Below are positions 31,277 through 56,055 of a stretch of 64,000 bases of DNA, one piece after another. Below the pieces are notes generated by a model that saw nothing but the letters and a program-made list of their open reading frames with translations, ran no database searches and had not been told where the DNA came from. A program made the position numbers and the translations under genes. The first letter of the stretch is position 1, and every line of letters begins with the position of its first letter. Origin of the DNA: Litomosoides sigmodontis (Eukaryota; Nematoda; Chromadorea; Rhabditida; Onchocercidae). The stretch covers positions 372,001 through 436,000 of the forward strand of contig OY718807.1 of NCBI GenBank assembly GCA_963070105.1. The letters are read 5' to 3'.

Positions 31277-32664
31277 GACAGAACAAAGAGCAATTTTTTA
31301 CTAAAAATACTGTGATATTTCGAAATTCCAAGTTCATGCAGTGCAATTTTACTGTTTAAAGAAGCAAAAATTTCTTAGTCGGAGGAGGAGCTGTAATTAA
31401 AAGCAAATAAGTGCAACAATGAACAAGAGAGAAAAGCTAAAACAACGATTACAATAGAAAAACAAAAATAAGATCAGGAAAGAATCAGTAGTTCATGGTT
31501 GCAAGTGAATCAATTACATGGGAAGCGAAGTTGTCTTCGAAATTAAATTAGAACAATGATATAATCACAAGAGAAATGCCAAGCCTGTGATTAAAGATGA
31601 ATAATTGAGACTGTAGAGGACAGACAGAAGAAAAATAATGCTACGCTCTTCAAGTTCCGCTCACAGGCACGGATGGAACAGACGTCACACAAAGGTAGGT
31701 AAAATTTCAGTCATTGCGACGAAGACCAGAGGAAGAAAATGAAGAGGCTAATTCTGATCTCAGAAGGAGAATCCTTCTGAAATGACGACTGTTCGCTTCA
31801 TGATAATACCTCAGTGAAACAATTTGCTCTTCGATGTTGAAACGATTTGCCGTTATCACATGAAAGAACGGTCTGCAGCATTTGAAACTGTTCTACTTCT
31901 CTTGACTTCAGAAGCTTCCTAAATGAATTTCTGCTTGAAGAATTGAAATGTATTCTGAGAAGAAAGCACGGTTTATACGACAATAGCCTCTGCTGAGCTC
32001 AGTCATATCATTTATGCAAGAAAAAGGTCGAAATTAACATGTATCAAGCAAAGAACATAATAAATCAGCAAGTGGATAAACTGACGGTTGGCTGGCGAGA
32101 AAATTAAAGACCTGCAAGGATGACTTCTTCCACGGTGACAAGTTGATTTCTACGCATCCAGTAATAAACGAATATTTCAAGAAGAACGTAATTATTGGAA
32201 ATTAGCCATCTAAAATTAAAAGTTTCAGCAATCGTTGCAGCTAAAAGATTAAAATTGCATTGAAATGAGAGAATTTAAAACATCTTGTCATTTTCCGCCG
32301 CTTTATTTCGGAACTGACGGAAACGGAACTTCTTCAAAAGTTTCATCAAACTTTCGTTTCCCTTTCATCGACCGAATAACGAAGGATGTGGTGATAGCTG
32401 CGGATATTTGCTAGAAGAGACTTTCTCACTGAACAGAGAAATTCATATATCTTGCCGAAAACATGGATCATATAAGCATATCACAATAGAAAGCACACAA
32501 TTACGAGTTCTTTGCTCATCCATAGCTGCTCGGACAGTGGAAAATATTCAAGACGTAAGTGGCGCAGGTGGATCAGCGATTACCTTTCAACAGGAAATGG
32601 ACGTAAGTCCCGTATTTCTAGGTGCCCTCCAACATCCTTAGTCGCTCGACCACACGAAAGGACA

Positions 32665-32695
<31 letters not shown>

Positions 32696-32701
32696 GAGAG
32701 A
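32665..32701. repeat. GA-dinucleotide tract
   Basis: An almost pure run of GA units broken once by GGG. Intergenic simple repeat. Confidence 0.9.
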
Positions 32702-33213
32702 AATATTTGTGAAATCATTCTGTTTCGACTAGTATTGTGGCAAATGACCGTACCATCATCAGACAGATTGTTACGGAGGCTGGCCTCGTGTATGCGTGCG
32801 TGAAATGACCAAGTTAGAGACGCAGGCGAGAAGAAGCCTCGGATGAGTTTTTTGCAGAGGAGATTCTATTCCGTAAATGCTACTAATACCTCCAAAGTGG
32901 GAATGTGAGGGTAAGACTGAAGTTACTTGTTGCAAATGCGAAGTAGCACAATGTCTTCCGGAAGTCGAAAAAGCACGGGATCAGGGGAGAAAGTTCAGTA
33001 GGAAGTGAGATGATACTCTCTTCCCTTTTTCCCTCTGCTTCCTCTGCAATTACCTCTGTCTCTGATTGCGCCCTCGCTTTCAATTAATTTCGCCCTTCCT
33101 TTTCCGAATTGATTGGTTTTGATATTCGAGAGAGTGGGGGTGGTGCTCGATACAGGGCAAAATGCATGTAGTCGTCCATCACTGGGTCGGACGCTATCAG
33201 TGGTGATGGAGAT

Positions 33214-33246
33214 ATGATGATGATGATGGTGGTGGTGGTGGTGGTG
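33214..33246. repeat. ATG/GTG triplet tract
   Basis: A run of ATG triplets passing into GTG triplets. Intergenic simple repeat; the protein-like frames over it on either strand are simple translations of the repeat. Confidence 0.85.
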
Positions 33247-34995
33247 ACAAACAGTGTTGCTAGATAAATGATCTTAACCAACTGCGCCCTTTCCCGTTCA
33301 AATAAACTTTGAATTTTCCATCCCTTCCCACCTTTCCTCTTTCTCTCTTCATCGCTTTACTAGCTGCGCCTCTCCATCCATTATTAATAATGAGCCCACA
33401 TCTTCTGCACCCTCCATTTTCCATTTCCTATTCGATCAGTGATTTCTGCGGTTAGAGGAGTGACAGTGACATTAGTTCACCAAATTTTCAAACTCACTTC
33501 AAGCTTACCTGCTAGTCACCTCTCCTTTTACTGCTTACTCCCAAATGACGGAGCGCCGGAGGTTCTTGTCATCCGGCAATACATTATATGCCTTTTGCTC
33601 CTCCGGAAATGCTTCCATTTCTCTCTGTCTTCGCCATTCCCCAGTTTCTTAACAATTAATAATATTCATATTTCAACCATTCCACAACTTCAACGTTTCC
33701 GACATAACTCGCAAAGCAATCATTTCTCTATTTCCACGGAATGTTTTATCGTTCGTGGAGACCACTAATTACTAGTCAGTTTTGCGTGGTCACTTTACTC
33801 CACTTAACTTACATTCCCTCCTATAACACTGAGTGATCAACAACAGCACAGTACTCTATTTATCGCTAGTCGTCGTATTGTAGAACTTCCGGTAATGCCG
33901 TTCCGGTAACGTAGCGTTAAGGAGATATCTCACTGATCGTACAATGTAGAATGGAACGCCCGCCTTCTTTCCCTCCACATAAAATTTGTTTGCTTACACA
34001 CAGACTTATATTATCATTCTAAACATTTCAATAATGGGCGGGGGAGGGCGAATGCAGAAAGTAAGTGCCGAAATTTGACACCTGCATGAATATTAAATAA
34101 CACAGTGATTAATGTAGTGGTTTACCTCAGGCACTTCGAAACACCGTGGGATTGTTGCGCTGCGGGAAAAGGTTATTCGTCTGGATGCTAATTGCTTTAA
34201 TGAGCGGTATGTCAGGTTCCCGACGGTAAAAAGCACCATTTATATTTCAAGTTTCCAACTTGTTCATCAGTTGTGAACGAGCTCCAAGTTCTGATTGTGC
34301 CGCTGACGTTTGTGCTCAGTAAAAAGCAGGTAATGCATGTATCGCAGCATCTCTGTGAAAAGGAAAAAAAATCAAAAAGGGAGAACAAGTTACTCCTACC
34401 TTTTGCTTATTTCCTAAGACACTTCAGGCATTGCGGTAACTTTCCAGCTGATGTCACGTTTTCAAAAATATTTTAATAATTTTTGATTTAGCTAAGCTGG
34501 CACATGTTGTACTTACCGTGTGGTTTTTTTAATTATTTAAATTTTCTGGACAACATAAGGGTATGTTAATTTAGCTTGATATTTTCATCTTACAATAAAC
34601 ATTTGTGTTGTTAATTTCGTTTTTCTAACGATATCTGTGTGATATAAGCAGTTGAGGGGTTGCAGGTAATATGTGGTTGGCAAGAAGGTCATGTGAAAGT
34701 CTGTTTTTTTTTTCCATTCATTCCCGCAGTTTCAATTTACCATTTATTTCTTGTTCCAAATGTTCCCCAAAAAACTTCTTTCCTCCCTTGTTTTCCCCGA
34801 CGGAACTCGTTGCTCTAACTTTTCACCTTCAACCTTTGCTCTTAGAGGTGTTGTTTCGGGTATTTTTTGACTTGTTAAGATGGAACTTTAAAGAGGAATT
34901 TCCATTTCGCGGCTAAACATTCGTTGTAAGAGATCGTTAGGACGGATGTATTAAATTATCAAAAAAAAATCCACCTTTAGAGCCTGTCAATTAAG

Positions 34996-37900
34996 ATGAA
35001 TGAGGGGACTAAAGGTACCGGAATTGATGTGCAACATGTCCCGGTGGTTGACAGTGGTTGGGGATGGGTCGTCGTGCTTGGCTCATTTTTCATCCACGTT
35101 TTCGCCGATGGTATCGTTTATTCATTCGGCATTCTTCTCGAAGTTATCATGAAGGTTTGATTTTGAATATTTCAAGTGAAAAATCTTCCAAGTTTGTAAC
35201 AGCTGTATTTTTCTACTTCTTGGACACTTCGACGCTCCCACAAAAGAAACTGGTTTTGCGAACCGTTCACTCACCACTCCTTCCACTTGTGTGTCGTTTG
35301 AAACTTTTTCTCTCCTCTTTTAGGAATTTGATGCAAGCAATGCTAAAGCATCTATGATAATTTCATTATTAACTGGTTTAACTCTTGGAATAGGTCCCAT
35401 AGCAAGCGCAGTAACAAATAAATTTGGGTGTCGCGTGACAACAATTATGGGATCACTGATTGCAACAATGGGGTATCCTTTTTCATAAATTATTCGTCCT
35501 ATTTTTAATGGGATATGTGTAGAAAGTAGGGAGGAGAATGCGCGGCTGGATTTTAGTTCAGAAGGTAAGACAATAGATAATTTTGTTGTTCAACTTCCCT
35601 CCTTTTGTTCATCTATCAAGTTCCGTTCATTTCGTCTCTGTAAATTATCGTAGTCTCAAGCAAGACATGAACGAACTTCGGTTCATGTCTTGTTTGAGAA
35701 CGCAATAATTTATACAACAGTATGCAAATTTCATGATTCAAGCAAATCCATGCTGTATAACCAAATAGCCCTTCTTCATCTGTCACTGTTACCATAGGAC
35801 GTCAAGGGTGGTACATACCACTGCAGTAGGGTCATCTCTCCCAGCAATTTTCTGAGTTTTGCTTGAGAGGACGGAAATTCAAAGATTCCATAAAGATTTG
35901 AAGTTATTTCATAACATCCTTATGACCGATCACCATTCGCTTCTATTTTATATAAAATTTGTAGCATCTGCTCTGTGAGCAAATTTAATTAATGGCTAAT
36001 AATAATGAGCGTGGGAGGTAGTATGCGCATCATTTCAGGTGTGCTGCATCCTACTACGCAACTTCCGTAGAATATCTGATGGGTTCGGCTGGTTGTGTGA
36101 TGGGTGTTGGATTCGGTTTGATGTACTGTCCGGCCATTATCATTGTTACCATGTATTTCGAAAAGAAAAGGTTCGCTTGGACATTTTTGAAGTTGAGCGA
36201 GCTCTATTTCTCTCCTTTCGGTAGGATTGATTGGCTAATAAATGTTTCAGTTAACAACTAAGTAAATATGGATAATTGACATATGCCGTAGCCTTTTTCA
36301 CCCAGAAATGGAACTATTGTAAGTAAATCGTTTTTTTACTATCCAGAGCTTTGGCCACAGGTATAGCGGTATGTGGCGCTGGTGTCGGCACCGTTCTGTT
36401 TGCGCCGATCAATGAAGCACTTATCAAAGTCTCTTGGAGAACGGTTTTTGCGGTTTATGCAGGTGGGCTGTGGTTTATTTTGAATAACTTGGGTCATACA
36501 GTGAAAAAGTGCAATTTTATTCCTCACTTCATATTTGTTCCTTTTTTATTTGTTCCCAGTTACTGATTACTTTCGGCACTTCCTTTGTTCGACAGTGATA
36601 TTAACAAGTTTTACAGTAATTGTATTAATGTGTTCCTTATGTGGTGCCACTTTCCGACCGTTGACATTTGTTGCTGTAGAAGATGAAGGAAGAAAGAAGG
36701 AAGTCCTCAACAGAGATGAGAAAAATAGATCCGTAGAAATGGTGCATCCGAACTTCATTCTCATCTCTTTTCTTTTTGTTTATGCTCTAAGAAGTTGCCG
36801 TATCGAACATCCTGGAAATCTTTATGAAGTGCTTCTAAGTAGCATATGTGTCAATATTTTTTCCTCCCTCGTCATTGCTAAGGCCTATTTAGAACACCTC
36901 CTAGTAGACACTCCTAATGACTAGTAACATTTCGTTATAAACAGGAAGAAAATGCGCCATTCTCAGCCACGTTGCTTTCGCATAGCCAGCAAAATACTAC
37001 TAATATGGACGAGAAGAATGGAGTAGCTCAACGATCGGAATCGTTATGTGGAGGAAGTCCAGAAGCTTCCGAATCCACAGGATTTATCACTGTTAAGGTG
37101 CTCATTTCTTTTCCTAATTTTGCGTCTCATTAAAAACATTCGAGAACAACCGTGCCCTCATTGTCCCACCAACAGGGAACCTTCACCTCTTCTATCTACA
37201 CAACGACAGAAAATGTATCAGGTTAATTACTATTCTACCAGCTGTTTTTTTTAGGACGTCCTCTACACAGATTCAATGAGCGAATTACCTCAAGTTGAAC
37301 GACATCGATCGCTTACATCGTTCGACACCAAGGATGATACGTTGAAGAGTTTCGCAGAGATGGCGATGAACCGTGAAGAGGAAAACGTTAACAAAAAAAA
37401 AGAAATTTTGAGGTGTGCTTCAAGAGTGGTCATTTTTATTTTTACTTGAACTTGTTGAGTGACAGTTATTCACATGGCTTTCTAATACTATATTAAGTCA
37501 GAAAAGGCTAGAGGGAAAAGATAAAATAGGTGGGATAAGCAGTCTTCGACTTTATTGTAAAATTGTTTTTCAACACCAACGATAAAGAAATTCGGTGTTT
37601 ACACTAGCTATAAGCTTCCATTATCCGCCTATTTTGCTTTGAATGTTATTTAAATTGAAACTATATCATTGTTTGGAATTTAAAGTGACAGTATCACTTA
37701 TATATTATTATCAAAACACGATTTGATCGATCATGTGATAGATTAAGACTATATTACAAATGCTTCCGAAACAGCTAAGCAAACGAAGACAATAGTAATA
37801 TCGAAGTCACCACTTACCCTATCAAAGTTAATCTAAATCTTTATCGTTTGTAGGACGGTGGAGAAAATGACGGATATCTCGTTACTTGCTAACCCAGCAT

Positions 37901-39538
37901 TTCTGCTCTATGCAATTTCAAATCTGTTGACAAGCATCGCATTTAATTCTCCACTTGCTTTCTTGCCTTCACATGCAACGAGCGTTGGTTTAACTCCTGC
38001 ACAATCTGCGAGCGTTATTAGTTCATTTGGTAAGTGTATCGATCAACATTTGTACCTGAAGTTGATTTTAACGATGTAAAATGGAAAAGTGCAATTTAAA
38101 TTTTAATATTGCTTTGTCTTAAGGTGTCATGAATACAGTTGGTCGAATTTTGGTTGGGTTAATATCCGATCGAAAATTACCGTGCAGATACGGGAAAAAT
38201 ACGGCGCGGAATAGGTTGTGGACGTACATATCGTCGTTAAGTATATGTGGTTTGTTAACTGTCGGCGTGCTTTTTTGCCACAGCTACGTAACACTAAGTG
38301 TAAGTAAAAGGCATTATCATCATTTCTTCCATTCGCTGCAAAGGTTTTCCTGAACAAATAATGACGGAGTTGTGCCGGAAAGATGCTGTAGTAAACGGTG
38401 GTAGAATAGCTTTGGTAATTGACTGAAAAGATTCGGTTCTTACTGATTAGCACCAGTTGATTATTTCTTGAAGCATGTAGAAAATGTGAAGGAATAATTG
38501 AACTTTTGTTCCCCTCACATTTACGATATCGCTTTTATTAGCTATAATGGTGGGTGGATAAAGGGAGCAAAGATGATGATTAAAGATTAGATTGACTACA
38601 GCCGCTTTCATAGTTCTTCATCGAAGCACAGTAAATTTCCCCTTGCTGCTCATTCTTCCTCTCTGCAGATGTATTCCGGTTTATTTGGACTAACCTTATC
38701 ATCCTACGTGTGCCTCACGTCAGTATTGCTTGTCGACTTAATTGGGATTGAAAAGATAACTAATGCATTTGGTTTAATTTTACTCTTCCAAGGTGTTGGT
38801 ACCGTAATAGGACCTCCTATATCTGGTAGGAATTTTGAAAAATTCAGAATTATTGAGTTATCAAGAGTTGCAACTTTCTGTCCCGTCTAACGTCAGCGTT
38901 TTTTCTGTGTCAAATAGCAACATGAGCGTCGCTCAGTAGAATTTTGGTATAAAAAATGAAAAGCAACTGTAATTGTAAAGTGAATTCGATATCTGCGATG
39001 AGATAGTTGTGTTTTAATTACTGCTTATCATACATTATTATCACATAACCTTAAAATGAATCGGAAAATAATGATACCATAATTATAAAAATTATGAAAT
39101 GAAAAATGTATCTGAGTGAAAAAAGTGAAAAAAATTTTATTGGATTGAATCATAAATAAATGAATGAAAGTGTGTGAGTAGTAGTTTCATTTAAATTAAT
39201 GAAATATGTTTTCCAGGACAATTAGCCGACATAACCGGTTCCTACAACATGTCATTTGTATTCTGTGGTGTAGCACTTCTGATTTCGGGTTTGATGCTAG
39301 TATTTGTACCACACATCCAACACAAGCAAGCGCAAGTAAATGCGTGAGTATCATTTGTTGCTTAACCGAAGGATGTCTCAGTAACTCCTACCGAACGCGA
39401 ACGAGTCTCCGATTGTCAGCAAGTGATATGACCTTTCCAAAATGTTGTTGCACATTAGTGTACGTCTATTTATTTGTGATATTTGTTTATCCTGTAACAT
39501 GAAGAAAAAGAAATGAGCCAGCAGCATCCTCATCTTAG
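34996..39538 (+). CDS. Monocarboxylate transporter-like MFS protein (SLC16 family)
   Basis: Exons: 34996-35154, 35324-35472, 36039-36170, 36347-36462, 36560-36741, 36945-37097, 37255-37412, 37854-38029, 38124-38299, 38669-38825, 39217-39343, 39505-39538; about 572 aa. The N-terminus carries DSGWGWVVVLGSFF, the SLC16 first signature at the start of TM1, and exon 3/4 gives YFEKKRALATGIAVCGAG, the second signature. Hydrophobic segments follow the 6+6 plan, with a long charged loop (exons 5-7, Ser/Glu/Lys rich) in the middle and TM7 onward in exons 8-11. It should carry monocarboxylates or related small solutes with protons across the plasma membrane; the substrate cannot be told. The exon 5 donor (36741, alternative 36702) and the C-terminus are uncertain: reading could also stop at TGA 39345, or use another frame in the last exon that stays open to 39728. 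Confidence 0.88.
35655..35698. repeat. Inverted repeat with 18-bp arms in transporter intron 2
   Basis: Arms 35655-35672 and 35681-35698 pair over 18 positions, one being a G:U in RNA, around an 8-base loop. This gives a stable short hairpin on the transcribed strand. It is shorter than usual miRNA precursors. Confidence 0.85.
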
Positions 39539-39777
39539 TGTTCTTGATTCTTCAGTACATCCGAGCACTGCTTCACTTTCCCGATCACGCTCAGCAGTGC
39601 ATAACGTTCAACGTTCACGTGCAATCAACGATATCCCGCTTAATTTATTTCCTTTCGTCATCCTCCGTGATGATGTTGCTGATAGCACCCACTCTGCAGT
39701 AGCCAACAGTGCACTACTTCAAAGCTGATTACAAAAAATTCTTAACTTGAAGTTCTCTTAAAGTAATAGAATAGTGG

Positions 39778-39783
39778 AATAAA
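39778..39783 (+). terminator. Poly(A) signal of the transporter gene
   Basis: AATAAA lies 240 bases after the preferred stop and 50 bases after the end (39728) of the alternative last reading frame. It is the first canonical signal downstream of the gene. Confidence 0.5.
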
Positions 39784-39856
39784 AAAAATTAGCTGATATT
39801 TTCCTTTTGTTTTATGGGATAAATCACTGATCATAATTTAGTCAACTTGTTTCCAG

Positions 39857-40563
39857 AGAGATCGAGGAGCTGTTTAAATGCCGAAATAATAAATGAGAGA
39901 GGAAGGGAGAGAAGCAGCATCGGCTGCTCTGTTAAGGGAAGACTTCAACACTATTAGCATATCAGATGTCACATCTCCATGCAAAGCAAAAATTTCTTTA
40001 AAACAGAAAACTTCAGTTTCCGAATCTCTAGAAGCGTCAAATTTCGACAGTAACACACAACGCAACGGCAGTAACATCAACGGTTGTAATTTTGATCCAA
40101 CGAGGATTTGATCCAAAGCCACATTTACGCACCATATATCTGCAAACATCGATTTGAGCTCTTGCACATCGTAAGTATGACAGGACGACATTTGCGCCTT
40201 ACATCTCCCATCTTCCGCATTTTTTATTCCCGCTGATAGCAGTTCGTGACATAGATAAAGCAATCTTTCATTAGAGAGTACTAAAAAGAATCCTGAACAT
40301 TGAACATAGTGCTGCAACAGCAATTTGGATTTGTGACACAGCGATTTGCCACCGTAAGCACGTTGGTTAGTTCTGTACGGTGCGTATATGCATCTAACGT
40401 ATGTGTACGTATATATACATATGATATATACCATGTGTATACGTGAGTGTGTCTTTGTACGTCTATGTATGATGTACATATGATGTGTGTGTGCACGTGT
40501 ACACGTGTACGCAGCTTGAATTTCTGGTTTCGTTACAGAGAGCGAGGAGTGAACTGAAGACAA
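39857..40563. other. Stretch open on both strands between transporter and LAMMER kinase
   Basis: The minus strand is open for 229 codons from 40563 to 39874. Its first ~70 codons merely translate the GTAT/GTGT simple repeat at 40380-40510, but the remaining ~150 (for example GFFLVLSNERLLYLCHELL) have normal protein composition. On the plus strand 39893-40111 is also open with plausible composition (72 aa), after an acceptor-like TTTCCAG ending at 39856. I recognise neither product. It could be a single-exon minus-strand gene, an alternative 3' exon of the transporter, or chance. Confidence 0.3.
40380..40512. repeat. Low-complexity GTAT/GTGT tract with CACGTGTACACGTGTAC core
   Basis: Degenerate alternating purine-pyrimidine sequence that ends in the self-complementary run GTACACGTGTAC. 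Such tracts tend to form hairpins or Z-DNA in vitro; here it is simply a simple-sequence tract between genes. Confidence 0.7.
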
Positions 40564-41285
40564 CGGACAACTGAAGTGGTACCTTTATTTGATTTTTCAG
40601 GTCTTTCAATTTTACTTTTGAATTTCAAATTTTTTTTTAAATTCAAATTTAAAATTTCGGAAGTCTTAGTGTTATATTTGCTTTCCTTAATGTATTCGTC
40701 AAAGCGCTTAAAAATTTTGGCATGTAAAGATGTGCAAAAATTGTTAGTATGTAAATTTTTAAGGAATCATTTTTGTTCATCATCTTGTACGTAATAATTA
40801 ACTGGTTAAAGGTTATTACTGACTGTAATGCGTTACTTCTGAATTATCAATTAAGCAAAAACTTCGTGTGCTTAAAAGAGTATTTATGATAAAATTGTAA
40901 GGTTCTCATCATATTTGATCATACTTCCTGATGAAAATCATTTCAAGAAATGTTGATCTTTACGAGTTAAAATTGTTTGAGTTATGCTGAATTTTTGCAA
41001 AACGTAAGAAATCTGACTTTCGAAATTTTCAAACGTATACTAAAGCTGAAGTTTTTTTTTGGGTGATAGATTAGAAAATTCAGTTATCTACATACTGGAA
41101 TCGTAGGGTTAAATAGTTTGCTTGATAGGATTTCAAGATTTTAGCAGTAGTTCTGAAGGGTTGATTTCGGTTGTATTTGTGAAATGACAAATTCAAGAAA
41201 TATGGTAGTTATGCGTGACTCCATTGCGTTTCTTATTTCTAACCAACATTTTTTCCATCACCAAAAGAATGTAATTTGATTTCAG

Positions 41286-41350
41286 CGTTGGGTACTGTTA
41301 CATTTTTTGTCCTAAGGATTTGAGAACCGGTAGGAAAGTGTTGATTTGAA
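41286..41350 (+). promoter_or_regulatory. 5' leader of the LAMMER kinase
   Basis: GATTTCAG ends at 41285, 65 bases before the ATG at 41351, with no ATG between. This is either a cis acceptor or a spliced-leader addition site, as is common in nematodes. Confidence 0.4.
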
Positions 41351-53629
<12,279 letters not shown>

Positions 53630-56046
53630 TGTTCAACAATGGTAAAAATAGTTCGGACGTTTTTGTTATTAGTTTTTTTAACGGTAAATGCGCTGCAGTT
53701 GGTTTTCTTCAAAGTTTCTTCAAAGTTTCTCGGAATTTTTCGAAAATTATTAGGAAAACTTAGAAATACATATAGCAGTCATGAAATGGGAGGAAAAAAC
53801 AAACTTTCAAGCATGTTATATTGTTGAAGTACAACGAGAAGATGGAATTAGCCAAGGATAGAAAAAATTTTTCTAAACAGGATAGTCAACTAGATAACAG
53901 CGTTACCGTAAATCTGAGCGCATTTATCGTGTGTTGTTCACTTTTTTGTCTTTTAATATCTCATGTTTATATGTAAGGAAGCTTGTCTTATATTTTAAGC
54001 GTTGTTATTATTTGCCTAGTAAATTGCGTGCGTTGAAATTCTGTTAATTATTATTGTGATGAAACTCCTTCCAAAAAATGGTGTTGTTACCCGAAATTGA
54101 TGGCCTACCTTAATACCCGTGTACAATTTTATACGGTTCAGCTTATAGATTTTCTCTCAATGATTTAGTGAGTGATTTTATGCTATCATTACCATTAGAT
54201 GAAGTCATCACTTCCTATCATTCAAAATTTGAAAAATTTCAATTTTGCCATGATTGCGTGTGATCGTTTTTCTTTCATCAGTCTTAATGATGTCCGAAAG
54301 TAGATCAAAAATGATGATGATACATGGGTGTGTTAAAATTAACCGTAAAATACTGATTTCTTGCACAGATTGCGAAGTAATTTACAAAATTGCTTCTATC
54401 TTCAATCCTTCCTAGAAGTTCCGATTCTTAAGTTCGTAGTTTAATTTAAGACTTTGCTCAGGCATTTAGTTAATTCTGTCACGTGTTCCGCTTTATTCCT
54501 TTTTCTTGCTCTTCTTTGTTGAAGAATTTTGCTTCCATTAATGTTGTGCTTTCTTTCCCTTTTCGTATGTGCTGGTGGGGAACGAAAGGTCTAGGTGAAG
54601 CGATGAAATTTTAATCATGCACTTGAATATATTAATCTTCTGTACAAGGCACCACTTTTGCATGAAGCAGTTGAAGCTAAGCTGAGAAAGAAGTGAAGTA
54701 TCTCTCGATTGTTACATTTGGAGGATCTTGGTTAACTCGGGCACTGAAATAAAATTCTTAAATATAGCTTTTACATGTGTTTAATGTGAAGCCTATGTAA
54801 ATTGGAAAGTAGAAGTCTTCATATAAATGTTATTGTTACGTTAACATGAGTGGTTCTGCTTCTTATATTTCTTTTCTCGAACATTAGACCTTTGTTTTTA
54901 TTGAGCGAGAATTTAGGATATTGTATTCCAGTAAATTAGTCGTTATCTCCTTTTAAATTATATCTATTTTTCACATGTGTATTTTTATGGTGCCGGAAGA
55001 GCTGTTCAAGATGTATTCTCGAAGTGTGACGAAGTTTTTGATAGTTTTGAAATTGTTAAAACATTGTGAAAGTATTAAATTGCTCTTACTGCTGTAAACA
55101 TGGCAGATTCAGGATGGTGTTTTTTTTTGCTGTGATTTTCACCTCCAAGAGCTGAAACGGATAGGACGAAAAATTCACATGACAGCGCTGATTGAATCGA
55201 TTGGGCTATCATTTCTAAAGGAGTAGATTGTTGCATGATTGATTTGATTAATTTTGTCCTCTTAGCTCGTCATGATCAAAGCCTTGTTTGATTTTTTATT
55301 TAAAACTCTCTTATTGCGATCAAACATTACTAGAGGTGTATAAAAACGGAAGTGCTTACCACCTAATATCTCCGGATCTCGTATTGGTAGATGTGTTATC
55401 AGGCTGATAATCCTGATGATCTGATAGTCCGTTTTCGAAACTAAGAGGAAAATGATCCAAAAAAAATCGCACCCAACTGGTTAAATTTAAGTGTTGGCAA
55501 ACTTCAGTTTTCTATTCTGCTTGGAGTTAGGCTGCCGCAAGGCATGCCTGCGTGCGACTTGCAATGCGTTGGTAGCTAAACTGTCAGCAATTGGAGCGAT
55601 AGGATTTAACAGTTTCGTTGTGTTTGCGTGCTTTCAGGGCCCCGCTTATCTTGTTTTAATGTCTGTTTATAAAGCGGGCGGAGATCGTTGACTGGTGCTT
55701 ATTTGCATGTGGTCGCTTTTCTCTTACCTCTGTAGGTTACGCTTCAGCCGTAACATGCCTAGCATTTTTCTTCATTTGGTTAAGTGCTGTACATTACCCT
55801 CATTCAAATAAAGTTTTTAGTCCGTAATTCAATATATGGCTTTTTGCGATCAGATTCTGCTTCCTGTGGCTTTATATTTATTTTGAGAAAAATTGATAGT
55901 CATCCCGAATTTTTGTGATAGCTTAGGTTATTACATATTTTGAGGTTCTGGATATTGAAGAGGAAAAGTTCAAGGTTTGACACGGTGTACTTGGGCTAAC
56001 CTCCTTTATCACTACATCATTCCACATCAGCTGTTGTACATTGCAG
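53630..56046. other. 3' UTR of the LAMMER kinase and spacer before pbs-2
   Basis: No supportable coding region. AATAAA signals at ~54748 and ~55806 are candidates for the end of the kinase mRNA; the second lies 250 bases before pbs-2. The frame at 55491-55691 is short, lacks a family match and is taken as noise. Confidence 0.5.
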
Positions 56047-56055
56047 TATAGAAGT
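56038..56055 (+). promoter_or_regulatory. pbs-2: Probable spliced-leader addition site of pbs-2
   Basis: ACATTGCAG ends at 56046, nine bases before the ATG, with no upstream coding exon of the same family. A 3' splice site this close to the start is typical of nematode trans-splicing. Confidence 0.5.

Larger units (their letters stand above)
22435..34995. other. 12.5-kb interval without a supportable gene
   Basis: Follows the abl-1 stop; AATAAA signals occur at ~23169 and ~23558 and may end the abl-1 mRNA. The rest has only short open frames on both strands. Several minus-strand frames (23788-24469, 27474-28118, 29516-30142, 31010-31276) have protein-like composition, but I find no family match and cannot join them by splice phase. 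The stretch holds a (TG)10 tract, a 58-bp tandem duplication, a GA-rich tract and an ATG/GTG triplet tract. It may contain regulatory DNA for the flanking genes or an unrecognised minus-strand gene. Confidence 0.45.

Noticed and set aside
36742..36944. Reading frame continuing past the transporter exon 5 into the intron
   Set aside because: It stays open to 36924 but then meets a stop before the next exon, whereas splicing at 36741 or 36702 keeps the central loop in frame. It could be retained-intron translation at most.
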